Source: an uncultured Granulosicoccus sp.
GTDB lineage: Bacteria; Pseudomonadota; Gammaproteobacteria; Granulosicoccales; Granulosicoccaceae
Direction: 5' to 3'
Assembly: GCA_947492525.1 (NCBI GenBank)
Contig: CANLNQ010000014.1
Span: 124,001 to 188,000 of the forward strand
Length of the DNA: 64,000 nucleotides
Shown: in pieces, positions 24,899-32,830 of the stretch
Position numbering within the stretch: position 1 is the stretch's first letter
Layout: every line of letters starts with the position of its first letter
Notes under the pieces: generated by a model
The model's database searches: none
Told to the model about the DNA's origin: nothing
The model's input: only the letters and a program-made list of their open reading frames with translations
Position numbers and translations under genes: made by a program

Positions 24899-25450
24899 AT
24901 GATGGAAAAGACGAGTGGCCATGTCTACATGGCAATGAGCCTCGATGGATTCGTGGCGAGGGAAGACTTCGGGCTGGACTGGCTGATGAAGCAGAACACC
25001 GGGGGCGAGGCGCACTCACACGAAGCCTTCATGGACTCCGTGGATGGCGTGGTCATGGGCAGTGGTTCATTCAGAACGGCGTTGAATCACGATATCTGGC
25101 CCTACGACAAACCGGCAATCGTCTTGAGTCATTCGCTGAACCCGAGAGATATCCCCGACAAGTTGCGTGATCAGGTCAGTCTGTGCGAATTGAGCCCGCC
25201 GGACGTCATGGCATCGCTGGCGGAAAAAGGCTGGAAACGCGTCTATGTCGATGGCGGGAAAATCGTGCAGAGTTTCCTGCGTGAAGGCTTGATCGAGAAC
25301 ATGACGCTGACACTGGTACCGGTTCTGATCGGCTCCGGCAAACGCCTGTTCGGCGAACTGGAAGCCGACATCGATCTGCAGTTGCTGGAGGCCAGTTCTT
25401 TCCCATCAGGCCTGGTGACCACGCGATACAGAGTCGTCGCACCGGCCTGA
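24899..25450 (+). CDS. RibD C-terminal / dihydrofolate-reductase-like protein
   Basis: A 183-residue cytoplasmic reductase-fold protein. HVYMAMSLDGFVAREDFGLDWL is the N-terminal signature of the RibD_C family, DGVVMGSGSFRTAL carries the nucleotide-binding region, and VYVDGGKIVQSFLREGLI is the conserved central block. These relatives bind NADPH, but most have no assigned substrate. The ATG at 24899 lies nine bases after GGGAG. Convergent with the DUF3565 gene six bases downstream. Confidence 0.87.
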   Translation: MMEKTSGHVYMAMSLDGFVAREDFGLDWLMKQNTGGEAHSHEAFMDSVDGVVMGSGSFRTALNHDIWPYDKPAIVLSHSLNPRDIPDKLRDQVSLCELSPPDVMASLAEKGWKRVYVDGGKIVQSFLREGLIENMTLTLVPVLIGSGKRLFGELEADIDLQLLEASSFPSGLVTTRYRVVAPA

Positions 25451-25456
25451 TCTGGT

Positions 25457-25663
25457 TCAGTGCAGGTCCGGTCGTTCCTCACGGTCACATTTCAGGCATT
25501 CCAGCATCTGCCCCAATCTTGACGCACGGCCTTCTTCAGACTCGACCCAGGGCCGGTTGGTCCATGGCGGATTGTGGCGTACGTGCTGTGTGTGCCGACA
25601 TTCCAGTTCGGCTACCCAGTCGTCCAGTTCGTCCCGGTGAAAGCCGGTGATCTTCTGCTTCAT
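25457..25663 (-). CDS. DUF3565 small zinc-ribbon-like protein
   Basis: A 68-residue protein matching DUF3565: KITGFHRDELDDWVAEL, then ECRHTQHVRHNPPWTNRPWV, then GRASRLGQMLECLKCD. Conserved Cys and His pairs (CRHTQH and CLKC) suggest a bound metal. Function unknown. It follows marC by 30 bases on the same strand and probably shares its transcript. Confidence 0.87.
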   Translation of the reverse strand: MKQKITGFHRDELDDWVAELECRHTQHVRHNPPWTNRPWVESEEGRASRLGQMLECLKCDREERPDLH

Positions 25664-25693
25664 GGCAAACCCCGGATTAACGGATGCAGGCGA

Positions 25694-26338
25694 TCAGTGT
25701 CTGGTGAAGGCGAGAATGCCATCTGCGATGTACTGGACAGACAGAGCGGCCAGCAGGACCCCCAATAGTCGTGTAACCACCAGTTTGCCGGTAGCACCGA
25801 TGTATTTGTCCAGCCAGTGTGCGCCGGTCAGAGCAGCTGCGGTCAATGCCATCATGATGGTGATGATGAGGATCAGTGTCAGACGTCCCGCCCAGACGCT
25901 CACGCCCGGATCCTGAGAGAGTTCGGACGAGAGAAGAATGGTGGCTGAAATGGTACCGGGCCCTGCCAGCAGAGGAATGGCCAAGGGGAACACCGCCAGG
26001 CTCGCGATATGATCGGCCGCGGCCGTGGTGGACGCTTCCTCGCGCCGCTCCTGTCGCAAACCGTAGATCATTTCGAAAGCCGTCACGAACAGAAGCAGGC
26101 CTCCGGCAATTCGAAAGGCATCGATGGTGATGCCGATGGCATCAAGTACCGCCATGCCCGTGATGGCAAACAGTACCAGGATCGCCAGCGCGATTCCCGA
26201 TCCGCGAATGGCGATGCTGCGTCGTACTGTTGCGCTCATGCCCGCTGTCAAGCCCAGAAACAGTGGCAAGTTGCCCAGCGGGTCGATGGTGACGAAAAGC
26301 GTGATGAAGGCGTTGATCACGCTGTCCATTGATGGCAT
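25694..26338 (-). CDS. marC: MarC family integral membrane protein
   Basis: A 214-residue inner-membrane protein with six hydrophobic helices. The family blocks are VTIDPLGNLPLFLGLT near the N-terminus, FRIAGGLLLFVTAFEMIYG and VFPLAIPLLAGPGTISATILL, the last with the conserved PLAGPG motif. Despite its name, the family is not established as a multidrug-resistance factor and its substrate is unknown. Upstream of DUF3565 in a likely two-gene unit. Confidence 0.92.
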   Translation of the reverse strand: MPSMDSVINAFITLFVTIDPLGNLPLFLGLTAGMSATVRRSIAIRGSGIALAILVLFAITGMAVLDAIGITIDAFRIAGGLLLFVTAFEMIYGLRQERREEASTTAAADHIASLAVFPLAIPLLAGPGTISATILLSSELSQDPGVSVWAGRLTLILIITIMMALTAAALTGAHWLDKYIGATGKLVVTRLLGVLLAALSVQYIADGILAFTRH

Positions 26339-26413
26339 GGCAATGATTTCGGTGGTGTTGTTCGAAGCGGTGGATGATCGACGTCCCGATCACCCACGTC
26401 AAGTCCTGCGGTG

Positions 26414-27856
26414 TCACACCGTGCAGGGGTGCTTTTCCAGCCAGTGTTCGGCAATATCGATTCGTCGCGCCACCCAGACCTCGTCAAAGGACTGTATATA
26501 GTCGAGGAAGCGGGCCAGTGCCGCGATACGGCCGGGCCTGCCGACAAGGCGGCAATGCAGACCGATGGAGAGCATGCGAGGCGTGTGAGCGCCTTCGGCG
26601 TACAGCGTGTCGAAGCTGTCCTTCAGATAATTGTAGAACTGATCACCGGCATTGAAGCCCTGCGGGGAGGCGAAACGCATGTCGTTGGCATCCAGGGTAT
26701 AGGGCACGATCAGTTGTGGCTTGTCACCGTAGGTGGCGTCCCAGTAAGGCAGGTCGTCGGCATAGCTGTCGGCGTTGTAGGCAAAGCCGCCTTCCTCTGC
26801 CACCATCCGGTGCGTATTGGGGCTGCAGCGACCCAGATACCAGCCAGTGGGGCGTTTGCCGGTGACACGTGTGTGTATCTCGATGGCCTTGTGCATGTGT
26901 TCACGTTCGATGGCCTCATCGATGAACTGGTAGTCAATCCAGCGATAGCCGTGACTGGCGATCTCCCAGTCGGCATCCAGCATGGCTTTCACCGCGTCGG
27001 GATTGCGCTCCAGCGCCATGGCAACACCAAAGACCGTCACGGGCATCCGGCGCTCGGTGAACAGGCGATGCAGGCGCCAGAAGCCGACACGTGAGCCGTA
27101 TTCGTAGATGGATTCCATGTTCATGTGCCGCACACCGGTGTGCGCCTGCGCGCCGACGATCTCCGACAGAAATGCTTCGGATGCCTTGTCGCCATGCAGG
27201 ATGCAATTCTCACCACCTTCTTCGTAATTGATGACGAACTGCACGGCTATGCGCGCCTTGTCAGGCCAGGCGGCCTGTGGCGGCTGATTTGCGTAGCCGA
27301 GCATGTCCCGTGGGTATGGCGCCGCTGCCAGCGTTTCCAGGCGCAGCAGGGCGATACGATTGATCTCCTGCAAGGCCCGTTTGAATTCGGTGACAGGTTC
27401 GTTCTTCAGGCGCTCTTCGAAGCCTGCGAGAATCTGGTGCCGATCACTGCCGCGCACCGCCATGATGAATGGCATGTCGAAGCGTGCCTTGTAGGCTGAA
27501 TTCAATTGCTCGAAGCGCGCCAGCTCTTCCCGGCTGCATTGGTCGAGACCGGCACTGGCCTGTTCATCGGTGGAATCGCTGGTCAATTCCCCTTTCAGCG
27601 CTGCCTTGCCGGCCAGATCGGGGTGGGCGCGTATGAGACTCAGTTGTTCTGCCTTGCTGGCCTTGTCCAGTGTGTCGGCCATGGCAGCGCCCAACACGAC
27701 AACCTGTGAATGGCTGCCGTCAAGCCCATGCTGCCAGGTGCGCTGCGCAACCCAGGGGGAGTGCTCATAAACCCCGCCGAAGCGATCGACGAAGGCCTGC
27801 TCACTGAGGCTTGCTGGGGGTTCGGCGAATACGGATTCCGTGTGAATGCTGCTCAT
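26414..27856 (-). CDS. OHCU decarboxylase (UraD) - allantoinase (PuuE) fusion
   Basis: A 480-residue bifunctional purine enzyme. Residues 1 to about 170 are UraD, which decarboxylates OHCU to S-allantoin: AHPDLAGKAAL holds the catalytic His (H78), with TDEQASAGLD and FIMAVRG following. Residues about 178-480 are a cofactor-light PuuE-type polysaccharide-deacetylase allantoinase, which opens allantoin to allantoate: INYEEGGENC, EIASHGYRWIDYQ and GWYLGRCSPNT are present. Substrate passes directly from one domain to the next. Families with this pair are described with the PuuE part first; here UraD comes first. It is divergent from uraH and shares the GntR operator region. Confidence 0.92.
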   Translation of the reverse strand: MSSIHTESVFAEPPASLSEQAFVDRFGGVYEHSPWVAQRTWQHGLDGSHSQVVVLGAAMADTLDKASKAEQLSLIRAHPDLAGKAALKGELTSDSTDEQASAGLDQCSREELARFEQLNSAYKARFDMPFIMAVRGSDRHQILAGFEERLKNEPVTEFKRALQEINRIALLRLETLAAAPYPRDMLGYANQPPQAAWPDKARIAVQFVINYEEGGENCILHGDKASEAFLSEIVGAQAHTGVRHMNMESIYEYGSRVGFWRLHRLFTERRMPVTVFGVAMALERNPDAVKAMLDADWEIASHGYRWIDYQFIDEAIEREHMHKAIEIHTRVTGKRPTGWYLGRCSPNTHRMVAEEGGFAYNADSYADDLPYWDATYGDKPQLIVPYTLDANDMRFASPQGFNAGDQFYNYLKDSFDTLYAEGAHTPRMLSIGLHCRLVGRPGRIAALARFLDYIQSFDEVWVARRIDIAEHWLEKHPCTV

Positions 27857-27916
27857 GGCGTGATGATCGTGTTCGAGTCAGGAGGTGGAGCGATAGCTTC
27901 CAATGTCTTGTGTGTT

Positions 27917-27926
27917 TTGTACACAA
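27917..27926. promoter_or_regulatory. TTGT-NN-ACAA operator between uraD-puuE and uraH
   Basis: TTGTACACAA lies in the divergent region between the UraD-PuuE and HIU hydrolase genes. The identical sequence, read on the opposite strand, occurs upstream of the GntR/FCD regulator at 30482. FCD-type GntR proteins bind short palindromes of this kind. Confidence 0.65.
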
Positions 27927-27955
27927 AAATGGATACAAAGACAAGTACAAACATG

Positions 27956-27984
27956 TTGACACTTGTCGGGCAACCCTTTACTGT
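27956..27984 (+). promoter_or_regulatory. Probable uraH-puuD-aminohydrolase promoter
   Basis: TTGACA at 27956-27961 and TACTGT at 27979-27984 are 17 bases apart. The GntR operator lies 30 bases upstream. The uraH start is about 75 bases downstream. Confidence 0.55.
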
Positions 27985-28061
27985 CCTGCGAGGACCGGCG
28001 CTACGGACGCGCCATGGCTGTTCAAAATGACGATACCGACATCAACCGGGAGCTTCTCGCC

Positions 28062-28421
28062 ATGGGAAAACTGACCACTCATATTCTGGATACCACACGA
28101 GGTACACCCGGACAAGGTATACACGTATCCCTGTATCGAATTGAAAACGAACAACGCACTCTGCTTCGCCAGATGATCACGAATGATGATGGTCGGTGTG
28201 ATGAGCCCCTGGCCAGTGACGAGGCGCTGCAGACGGGTGTCTATGAACTGCTGTTTGCGGTGGGGCCCTATTTCGATGCGCGGGAAGAACAGGCCGTGAA
28301 GCAGGACATACGTTTCCTCGATGATGTGCTGATCCGCTTTGGCGTACCCGACGCCGAGCAGCACTATCATGTGCCCCTGCTGATCACGCCGTTCAGCTAT
28401 TCGACCTATCGCGGCAGCTGA
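28062..28421 (+). CDS. uraH: 5-hydroxyisourate hydrolase (transthyretin-like)
   Basis: Hydrolyses 5-hydroxyisourate, the product of urate oxidation, to OHCU. The 119 residues begin MGKLTTHILDTTRGTPG, with the catalytic His at residue 7, and end with the family signature FSYSTYRGS. The ATG at 28062 follows GGGAG by nine bases and gives the usual length; an in-frame ATG at 28014 would add 16 residues. puuD starts ten bases downstream, so it is first in a three-gene operon. Confidence 0.95.
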   Translation: MGKLTTHILDTTRGTPGQGIHVSLYRIENEQRTLLRQMITNDDGRCDEPLASDEALQTGVYELLFAVGPYFDAREEQAVKQDIRFLDDVLIRFGVPDAEQHYHVPLLITPFSYSTYRGS

Positions 28422-28431
28422 GGAGAGCGCA

Positions 28432-29640
28432 ATGGAAGGCTATATTCTTGAATGGCTGAATCTGCTGGGGCGCTGGGTGCATCTGGTGACCGGTATCGCC
28501 TGGATCGGTGCATCGTTCTACTTTGTCTGGCTGGACAACTCGCTGCGCGCGCCGAAGGAGGCGGCCGATGTGGAACTGGGTGTGGGTGGTGAAGTCTGGT
28601 CCGTGCATGGCGGGGGCTTCTATCATGCGCAGAAGTACAAGGTAGCTCCACCGGAACTGCCGCAGACGCTGCACTGGTTCAAGTGGGAGGCCTACACCAC
28701 CTGGATCACCGGCATGTTCCTGCTGTGCCTGATGTACTGGTACCAGGCAGAGATCTATCTGATCGATCCCAGCGTCATGGCGCTGAGCAAGCCGGTTGCG
28801 GTGCTGCTCGGCATGCTGACACTCGTCGTGGGCTGGGTGGTCTACGATCAGCTGTGCAAGTCGAAGATCGGCGAGAAGGAAAACCAGCTGAGTCTGGCGA
28901 TGCTGGTGTTCACCAGCATCGCGGCGTTCGTGCTGTGCCAGATTTTCGGAGGGCGAGGCGCCTATCTGCATTACGGCGCCATGTTGGGCACCATCATGGT
29001 CGCCAATGTGTTCTTCGTGATCATGCCGGGGCAGCGGGATCTGGTGGCAGCCAAGAAAGAGGGGCGTGCTCCGGATCCCAGTCACGGTATCAGAGCCAAG
29101 CAACGCTCCGTACACAACACTTTCTTCACCCTGCCGGTGCTGTTCGTGATGATCAGCAACCATTATTCGATGACCTGGGGGCATGCCTACAACTGGCTGA
29201 TCCTGATAGCCCTGTCGGTGGCAGGCGCGCTGATTCGGGTGTACTTCGTGCAACGTCATCATGAAAGGGAAACGCTGATTCCTCTGGCCGTGGCCGCTGT
29301 GCTGATTCTGGGTGTGGCCGCTGCCATCGTACCGAAGCCTCCCGCTGCCGTTGCCGTGGATACCGGTGTCAATGCATCCGAGCTGTTTGCCAGAGTGCAG
29401 GTCGCCATACACGATCGATGCACGGCGTGTCATGCAAACGCCCCGGCGCAGCCCGGCTTCAGCGCACCGCCAAAGGGAATCGTGCTCGAATCAGCCGATG
29501 ACATGTTGCGGCAGGCCGAGACCATCCATCAGCAGGTAGTGGTCAGCAAGGCCATGCCGATCGGCAATCTGACGCAGATGACCGATGAGGAACGCGGCCT
29601 GATTGCCCAGTGGTACCAGACAGGAGCACGAGCAGAATGA
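28432..29640 (+). CDS. puuD: Membrane urate hydroxylase with cytochrome c domain
   Basis: Oxidises urate to 5-hydroxyisourate and passes electrons to the respiratory chain, unlike soluble uricase. Of the 402 residues, the first 300 hold about eight transmembrane helices (LNLLGRWVHLVTGIAWIGASF at the start, then a WEAYTTWITGMFLL block). The C-terminal periplasmic domain has one heme c motif, CTACH, near residue 328. This is the full PuuD layout. Its stop overlaps the ureidoglycine aminohydrolase start. Confidence 0.95.
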   Translation: MEGYILEWLNLLGRWVHLVTGIAWIGASFYFVWLDNSLRAPKEAADVELGVGGEVWSVHGGGFYHAQKYKVAPPELPQTLHWFKWEAYTTWITGMFLLCLMYWYQAEIYLIDPSVMALSKPVAVLLGMLTLVVGWVVYDQLCKSKIGEKENQLSLAMLVFTSIAAFVLCQIFGGRGAYLHYGAMLGTIMVANVFFVIMPGQRDLVAAKKEGRAPDPSHGIRAKQRSVHNTFFTLPVLFVMISNHYSMTWGHAYNWLILIALSVAGALIRVYFVQRHHERETLIPLAVAAVLILGVAAAIVPKPPAAVAVDTGVNASELFARVQVAIHDRCTACHANAPAQPGFSAPPKGIVLESADDMLRQAETIHQQVVVSKAMPIGNLTQMTDEERGLIAQWYQTGARAE

Positions 29641-30458
29641 GTACGCCCATCTATCAGGCGCCACACGGCGGCTTGCCACCGCAGACCAATCTGTTGACAG
29701 ACAGGGCGGTTGTCAGTGACGCCTATACCGTCATCCCCAAGGGTGTGCTGAGAGACATCGTCACCAGCTATCTGCCGTTCTGGGAGAACACGCGGGTGTG
29801 GATCATTGCCCGGCCCATTGCCGGCTTTGCCACGACGTTCTCGCAGTACATCATGGAAGTATCGCCCGGTGGGGGCAGCGACAAACCAGAGCCGGACAGC
29901 CAGGTCGAGGGCGTCCTGTTTGTCATGGAAGGGGCCCTGTCATTGAGCATTGAAGGACAGGAACATGAGCTGACACCCGGCGGTTATGCCTTCCTGCCGC
30001 CACGCTGCAAGTGGCGCGTGAAGAACAAGGGAGATCAAGCCTGTCGTTTTCACTGGATCCGCAAGGCCTACGAGTTCGTGGATGGCCTGGATGTGCCGCC
30101 CGCCTTCGTCACCAATGAACAGGAAGTCGCACCGACGCCCATGCCCGATACCGATGGTCGCTGGGCAACTACCCGCTTTGTCGATCCGGCAGACCTCAGG
30201 CACGACATGCACGTGACCATCGTGACACTGGAGCCGGGCGCGGTCATCCCGTTTCTGGAAACCCACGTGATGGAACACGGCCTGTACGTGCTGGAAGGCA
30301 AGGGCGTGTACAGGCTCAACCAGGACTGGGTAGAGGTGGAAGCCGGTGACTTCATGTGGCTGCGCGCTTTCTGCCCGCAGGCCTGCTATGCCGGGGGCCC
30401 CGGCAAGTTTCGCTATCTGCTGTACAAGGATGTGAATCGACATGCGGTTCTGGGATGA
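29637..30458 (+). CDS. (S)-ureidoglycine aminohydrolase
   Basis: A bicupin of 273 residues that releases ammonia from ureidoglycine to give ureidoglycolate. Signatures are HGGLPPQTNLL, YTVIPKGVLRDIVTSYLPFW, the first cupin EGVLFVMEGALSL and the second cupin LETHVMEHGLYVLEGKGVYRLN with Mn-binding His and Glu. The ATG at 29637 overlaps the puuD stop. No allantoate amidohydrolase, needed to make ureidoglycine, is present in the window. Confidence 0.93.
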   Translation: MSTPIYQAPHGGLPPQTNLLTDRAVVSDAYTVIPKGVLRDIVTSYLPFWENTRVWIIARPIAGFATTFSQYIMEVSPGGGSDKPEPDSQVEGVLFVMEGALSLSIEGQEHELTPGGYAFLPPRCKWRVKNKGDQACRFHWIRKAYEFVDGLDVPPAFVTNEQEVAPTPMPDTDGRWATTRFVDPADLRHDMHVTIVTLEPGAVIPFLETHVMEHGLYVLEGKGVYRLNQDWVEVEAGDFMWLRAFCPQACYAGGPGKFRYLLYKDVNRHAVLG

Positions 30459-30481
30459 GGTGCCGGCGTTGTAATTTTCAT

Positions 30482-30491
30482 TTGTGTACAA
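30482..30491. promoter_or_regulatory. TTGT-NN-ACAA operator upstream of the GntR gene
   Basis: TTGTGTACAA is the exact reverse complement of the site at 27917. It lies 36 bases before the GTG of the regulator and 23 bases after the aminohydrolase stop, which fits autoregulation of a regulator of urate genes. Confidence 0.65.
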
Positions 30492-30526
30492 TCGTTGTTC
30501 TCTGAATCCGGGTGACAATGTAAACA

Positions 30527-31291
30527 GTGGGCAAGAACACCAAAGCCGCAACGTCGGGCAGGGAGCTGGGCGATATATTGCACCCATCCGAGAAGCAGGC
30601 CAGCCAGACTCAGGATGAGAGGCTCTATACCGAGATTCTCGACGCCATCCTGGATCATCGCCTGAGCCCGGGTGTAAAGCTCAAGGAAGACGAGCTGGCT
30701 GATATCTTCTCGGTCAGTCGTACGGTCGTGCGGCGAGCCTTGCTGCGTCTTTCGCATGATCGTATCGTCGACATGCAGCCCAATCGAGGTGCCACCATCA
30801 TCCGTCCGGACGTCCGCAAGGCGCGGGAGATACTGGGGGTGAGGAAGATCATCGAAGCCGAGGTGGTGCGTGAAGCCACGCGGCGAGCAACGCCCGAAGC
30901 ACTGGCCGAACTGCGCCGCTGTGTAGAGAACGAGCGCGATCATGTGCAACGCCAACAGCATGGCGCAGGTTTGCGGCTCTCGGGGGATTTCCATATTCTG
31001 CTGTCAGCCTTGTCAGAGAACAGTACGCTGCAAAGCTATCTGATGGAGCTGGTACCGCAGACCTCGCTGATCATCGCCATGTACCAGACCCCGCAGCATG
31101 ATCTGTGTTCACATCAGGAACACTTCGACATCGTGGATGTCATGGCGACCGGGGACGCAGACGCTGCAGTGGCCAGTATGGCCGAGCACCTGCAGCATCT
31201 GGAAGACAAACTGGATCTGGATAACGAACGCTCGCCCGGTGACCTGTATGCCGCATTTGCGCACGTGAAGAGCGCAAAGAGCACGAAATAG
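30527..31291 (+). CDS. GntR-family (FCD) regulator of urate genes
   Basis: A 254-residue regulator. The N-terminal wHTH spans about residues 30-95: LYTEILDAILDHRLSPGVKLKEDELADIF, then SRTVVRRALLRLSHDRIV and NRGATIIRP. The FCD ligand-binding domain follows, with a helix-rich REILGVRKIIEAEVVREATRR and metal-ligand histidines such as DFHILLSAL and HQEHFDIVDVM. The GTG at 30527 has no strong ribosome site. Position after the urate operon and two identical TTGT-NN-ACAA sites suggest it controls this cluster. Confidence 0.9.
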   Translation: MGKNTKAATSGRELGDILHPSEKQASQTQDERLYTEILDAILDHRLSPGVKLKEDELADIFSVSRTVVRRALLRLSHDRIVDMQPNRGATIIRPDVRKAREILGVRKIIEAEVVREATRRATPEALAELRRCVENERDHVQRQQHGAGLRLSGDFHILLSALSENSTLQSYLMELVPQTSLIIAMYQTPQHDLCSHQEHFDIVDVMATGDADAAVASMAEHLQHLEDKLDLDNERSPGDLYAAFAHVKSAKSTK

Positions 31292-31306
31292 ACCAGCGTT
31301 GACAAA

Positions 31307-31327
31307 GCGGGGCGGTAAACGCCCCGC
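31307..31327. terminator. Hairpin between convergent gntR and spoVR
   Basis: An 8-bp GC stem, GCGGGGCG (31307-31314) and CGCCCCGC (31320-31327), closes a five-base loop. Read leftward for spoVR it is followed by TTTGTC. It ends four bases before the spoVR stop codon, and probably terminates both transcripts. Confidence 0.65.
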
Positions 31328-31330
31328 AGG

Positions 31331-32830
31331 TCACGCGGCGAAGGTCTTCTTGTCTGCCAGCGAGCCGTCTTCTCGCACCGTTTCCAGGTGCATGTCAAAG
31401 CCCCATAGTCGCTGCAGGTGTCTGAGGACGATATCCGATTCCTTCGACAGAGGGCGTTTTCGATGCAATCGATGTTGTACGGTCAGTGAGCGATCACCGT
31501 GCAGATCGAAGCCGGTAATCTGCAAATCCGGATATTGCCCATCGCGATTGTACTGTTCTGACAGCAGACGGCGAACTCGCCGGTATCCTTCCTCATTGTG
31601 AATGCTGTCGATTTCCAGATATTCCTTTTCCTCTTCATCGGAAATGGCGAATATGTGGAATTCACGAATCAGTTTCGGTGACAGATACTGCGCAATGAAG
31701 GACTCGTCCTTGTAGTTTCGCATGGCGAAATCCAGGGTTTCCTGCCACGGTGTATCGACGACTTCCGGGAACCAGTGTCGGTCCTCTTCGGTGGGATCCT
31801 CGCACATGCGCTTGATGTCCATGAACATGGCAAAGCCGAGTGCATAGGGGTTGAAGCCGCCATAGCCGCGTTCATCAAACCCTCGCTGGGCAATGACGTT
31901 CGAGTGCGAGGCGAGTATCTCGATCATGAAGCCATCATCCACCAGGCCCTTGTCGTACATCCTGTTCAGGATCGTGTAATGCCAGAAGGTTGCCCACCCT
32001 TCGTTCATGACTTTCGTCTGACCCTGGGGGTAGAAGTACTGTCCCATCTTGCGCACAATGCGAATGATCTCGCGTTGCCAGCCAGCGAGCTTTGGCGAGT
32101 ATTTTTCCAGAAAGTACAGCAGATTCTCTTGCGGCTCTTCGACGTCACCTGCCGCTTTTTCCGGTGTATCCTGACTTTCTGCAACCGGAACCGTCCGCCA
32201 TATCTCATCGTGGCGCGACCATTCGTATTCTTCCCGTTCGCGTTGCCGGTTCAGTTCCTCGGCAACCGAGAGTTGCCGCGGTCGCTGATAGCGCGACACA
32301 CCATAATCTCGCAAGGCATGGCAGGCATCGAACATGTCTTCGACCGCCTGGATGCCGTAGCTTTCTTCGCAGCGCCGCACGAAATTCTTGGCAAAGACCA
32401 TGTAGTCGACAATGGCATCGGCATTGGTCCATTGTCGGAACAGGTAGTTTCCCTTGAAGAAGGAGTTGTGTCCATAACAGGCGTGCGCGATTACCAGCCC
32501 CTGCAGTGGCATGGAGTTTTCTTCCATCAGGTAGGAGATGCAGGGGTCGGAATTGATGACGATCTCATAGGCCAGACCCTGGGCACCCTTTCGGTAGGCT
32601 TCCTCCTGGATGATGAACTGCTTGCCGAAGGACCAGTGAGGGTAGGAGATCGGCAGGCCCGATGAGGCATAGGCATCGAGCATCTGCTCCGAGGCAATGA
32701 TCTCGATCTGGTTCGGGTAGCAGTCCAGGCCGAATTCACCGACAGCGATCTCCTTGATCGCCAGATCGTACTTCTCGATCAGATCGAAGTTCCAGTCAGG
32801 TCCCTGAGACAATAATCGAGAGCTGGTCAT
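31331..32830 (-). CDS. ycgB: SpoVR family protein
   Basis: A 499-residue cytoplasmic protein like E. coli YcgB and Bacillus SpoVR. Conserved regions include YPNQIEIIASEQMLDAY, PISYPHWSFGKQF, YEIVINSDPCISYLMEEN with HACYGHNSFFKGN, and NEGWATFWHY, a metalloenzyme-looking set. Molecular activity is unknown; relatives act with PrkA and YeaH in stress or stationary-phase responses. The ATG overlaps the yeaH stop by four bases. Third gene of the operon. Confidence 0.95.
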   Translation of the reverse strand: MTSSRLLSQGPDWNFDLIEKYDLAIKEIAVGEFGLDCYPNQIEIIASEQMLDAYASSGLPISYPHWSFGKQFIIQEEAYRKGAQGLAYEIVINSDPCISYLMEENSMPLQGLVIAHACYGHNSFFKGNYLFRQWTNADAIVDYMVFAKNFVRRCEESYGIQAVEDMFDACHALRDYGVSRYQRPRQLSVAEELNRQREREEYEWSRHDEIWRTVPVAESQDTPEKAAGDVEEPQENLLYFLEKYSPKLAGWQREIIRIVRKMGQYFYPQGQTKVMNEGWATFWHYTILNRMYDKGLVDDGFMIEILASHSNVIAQRGFDERGYGGFNPYALGFAMFMDIKRMCEDPTEEDRHWFPEVVDTPWQETLDFAMRNYKDESFIAQYLSPKLIREFHIFAISDEEEKEYLEIDSIHNEEGYRRVRRLLSEQYNRDGQYPDLQITGFDLHGDRSLTVQHRLHRKRPLSKESDIVLRHLQRLWGFDMHLETVREDGSLADKKTFAA

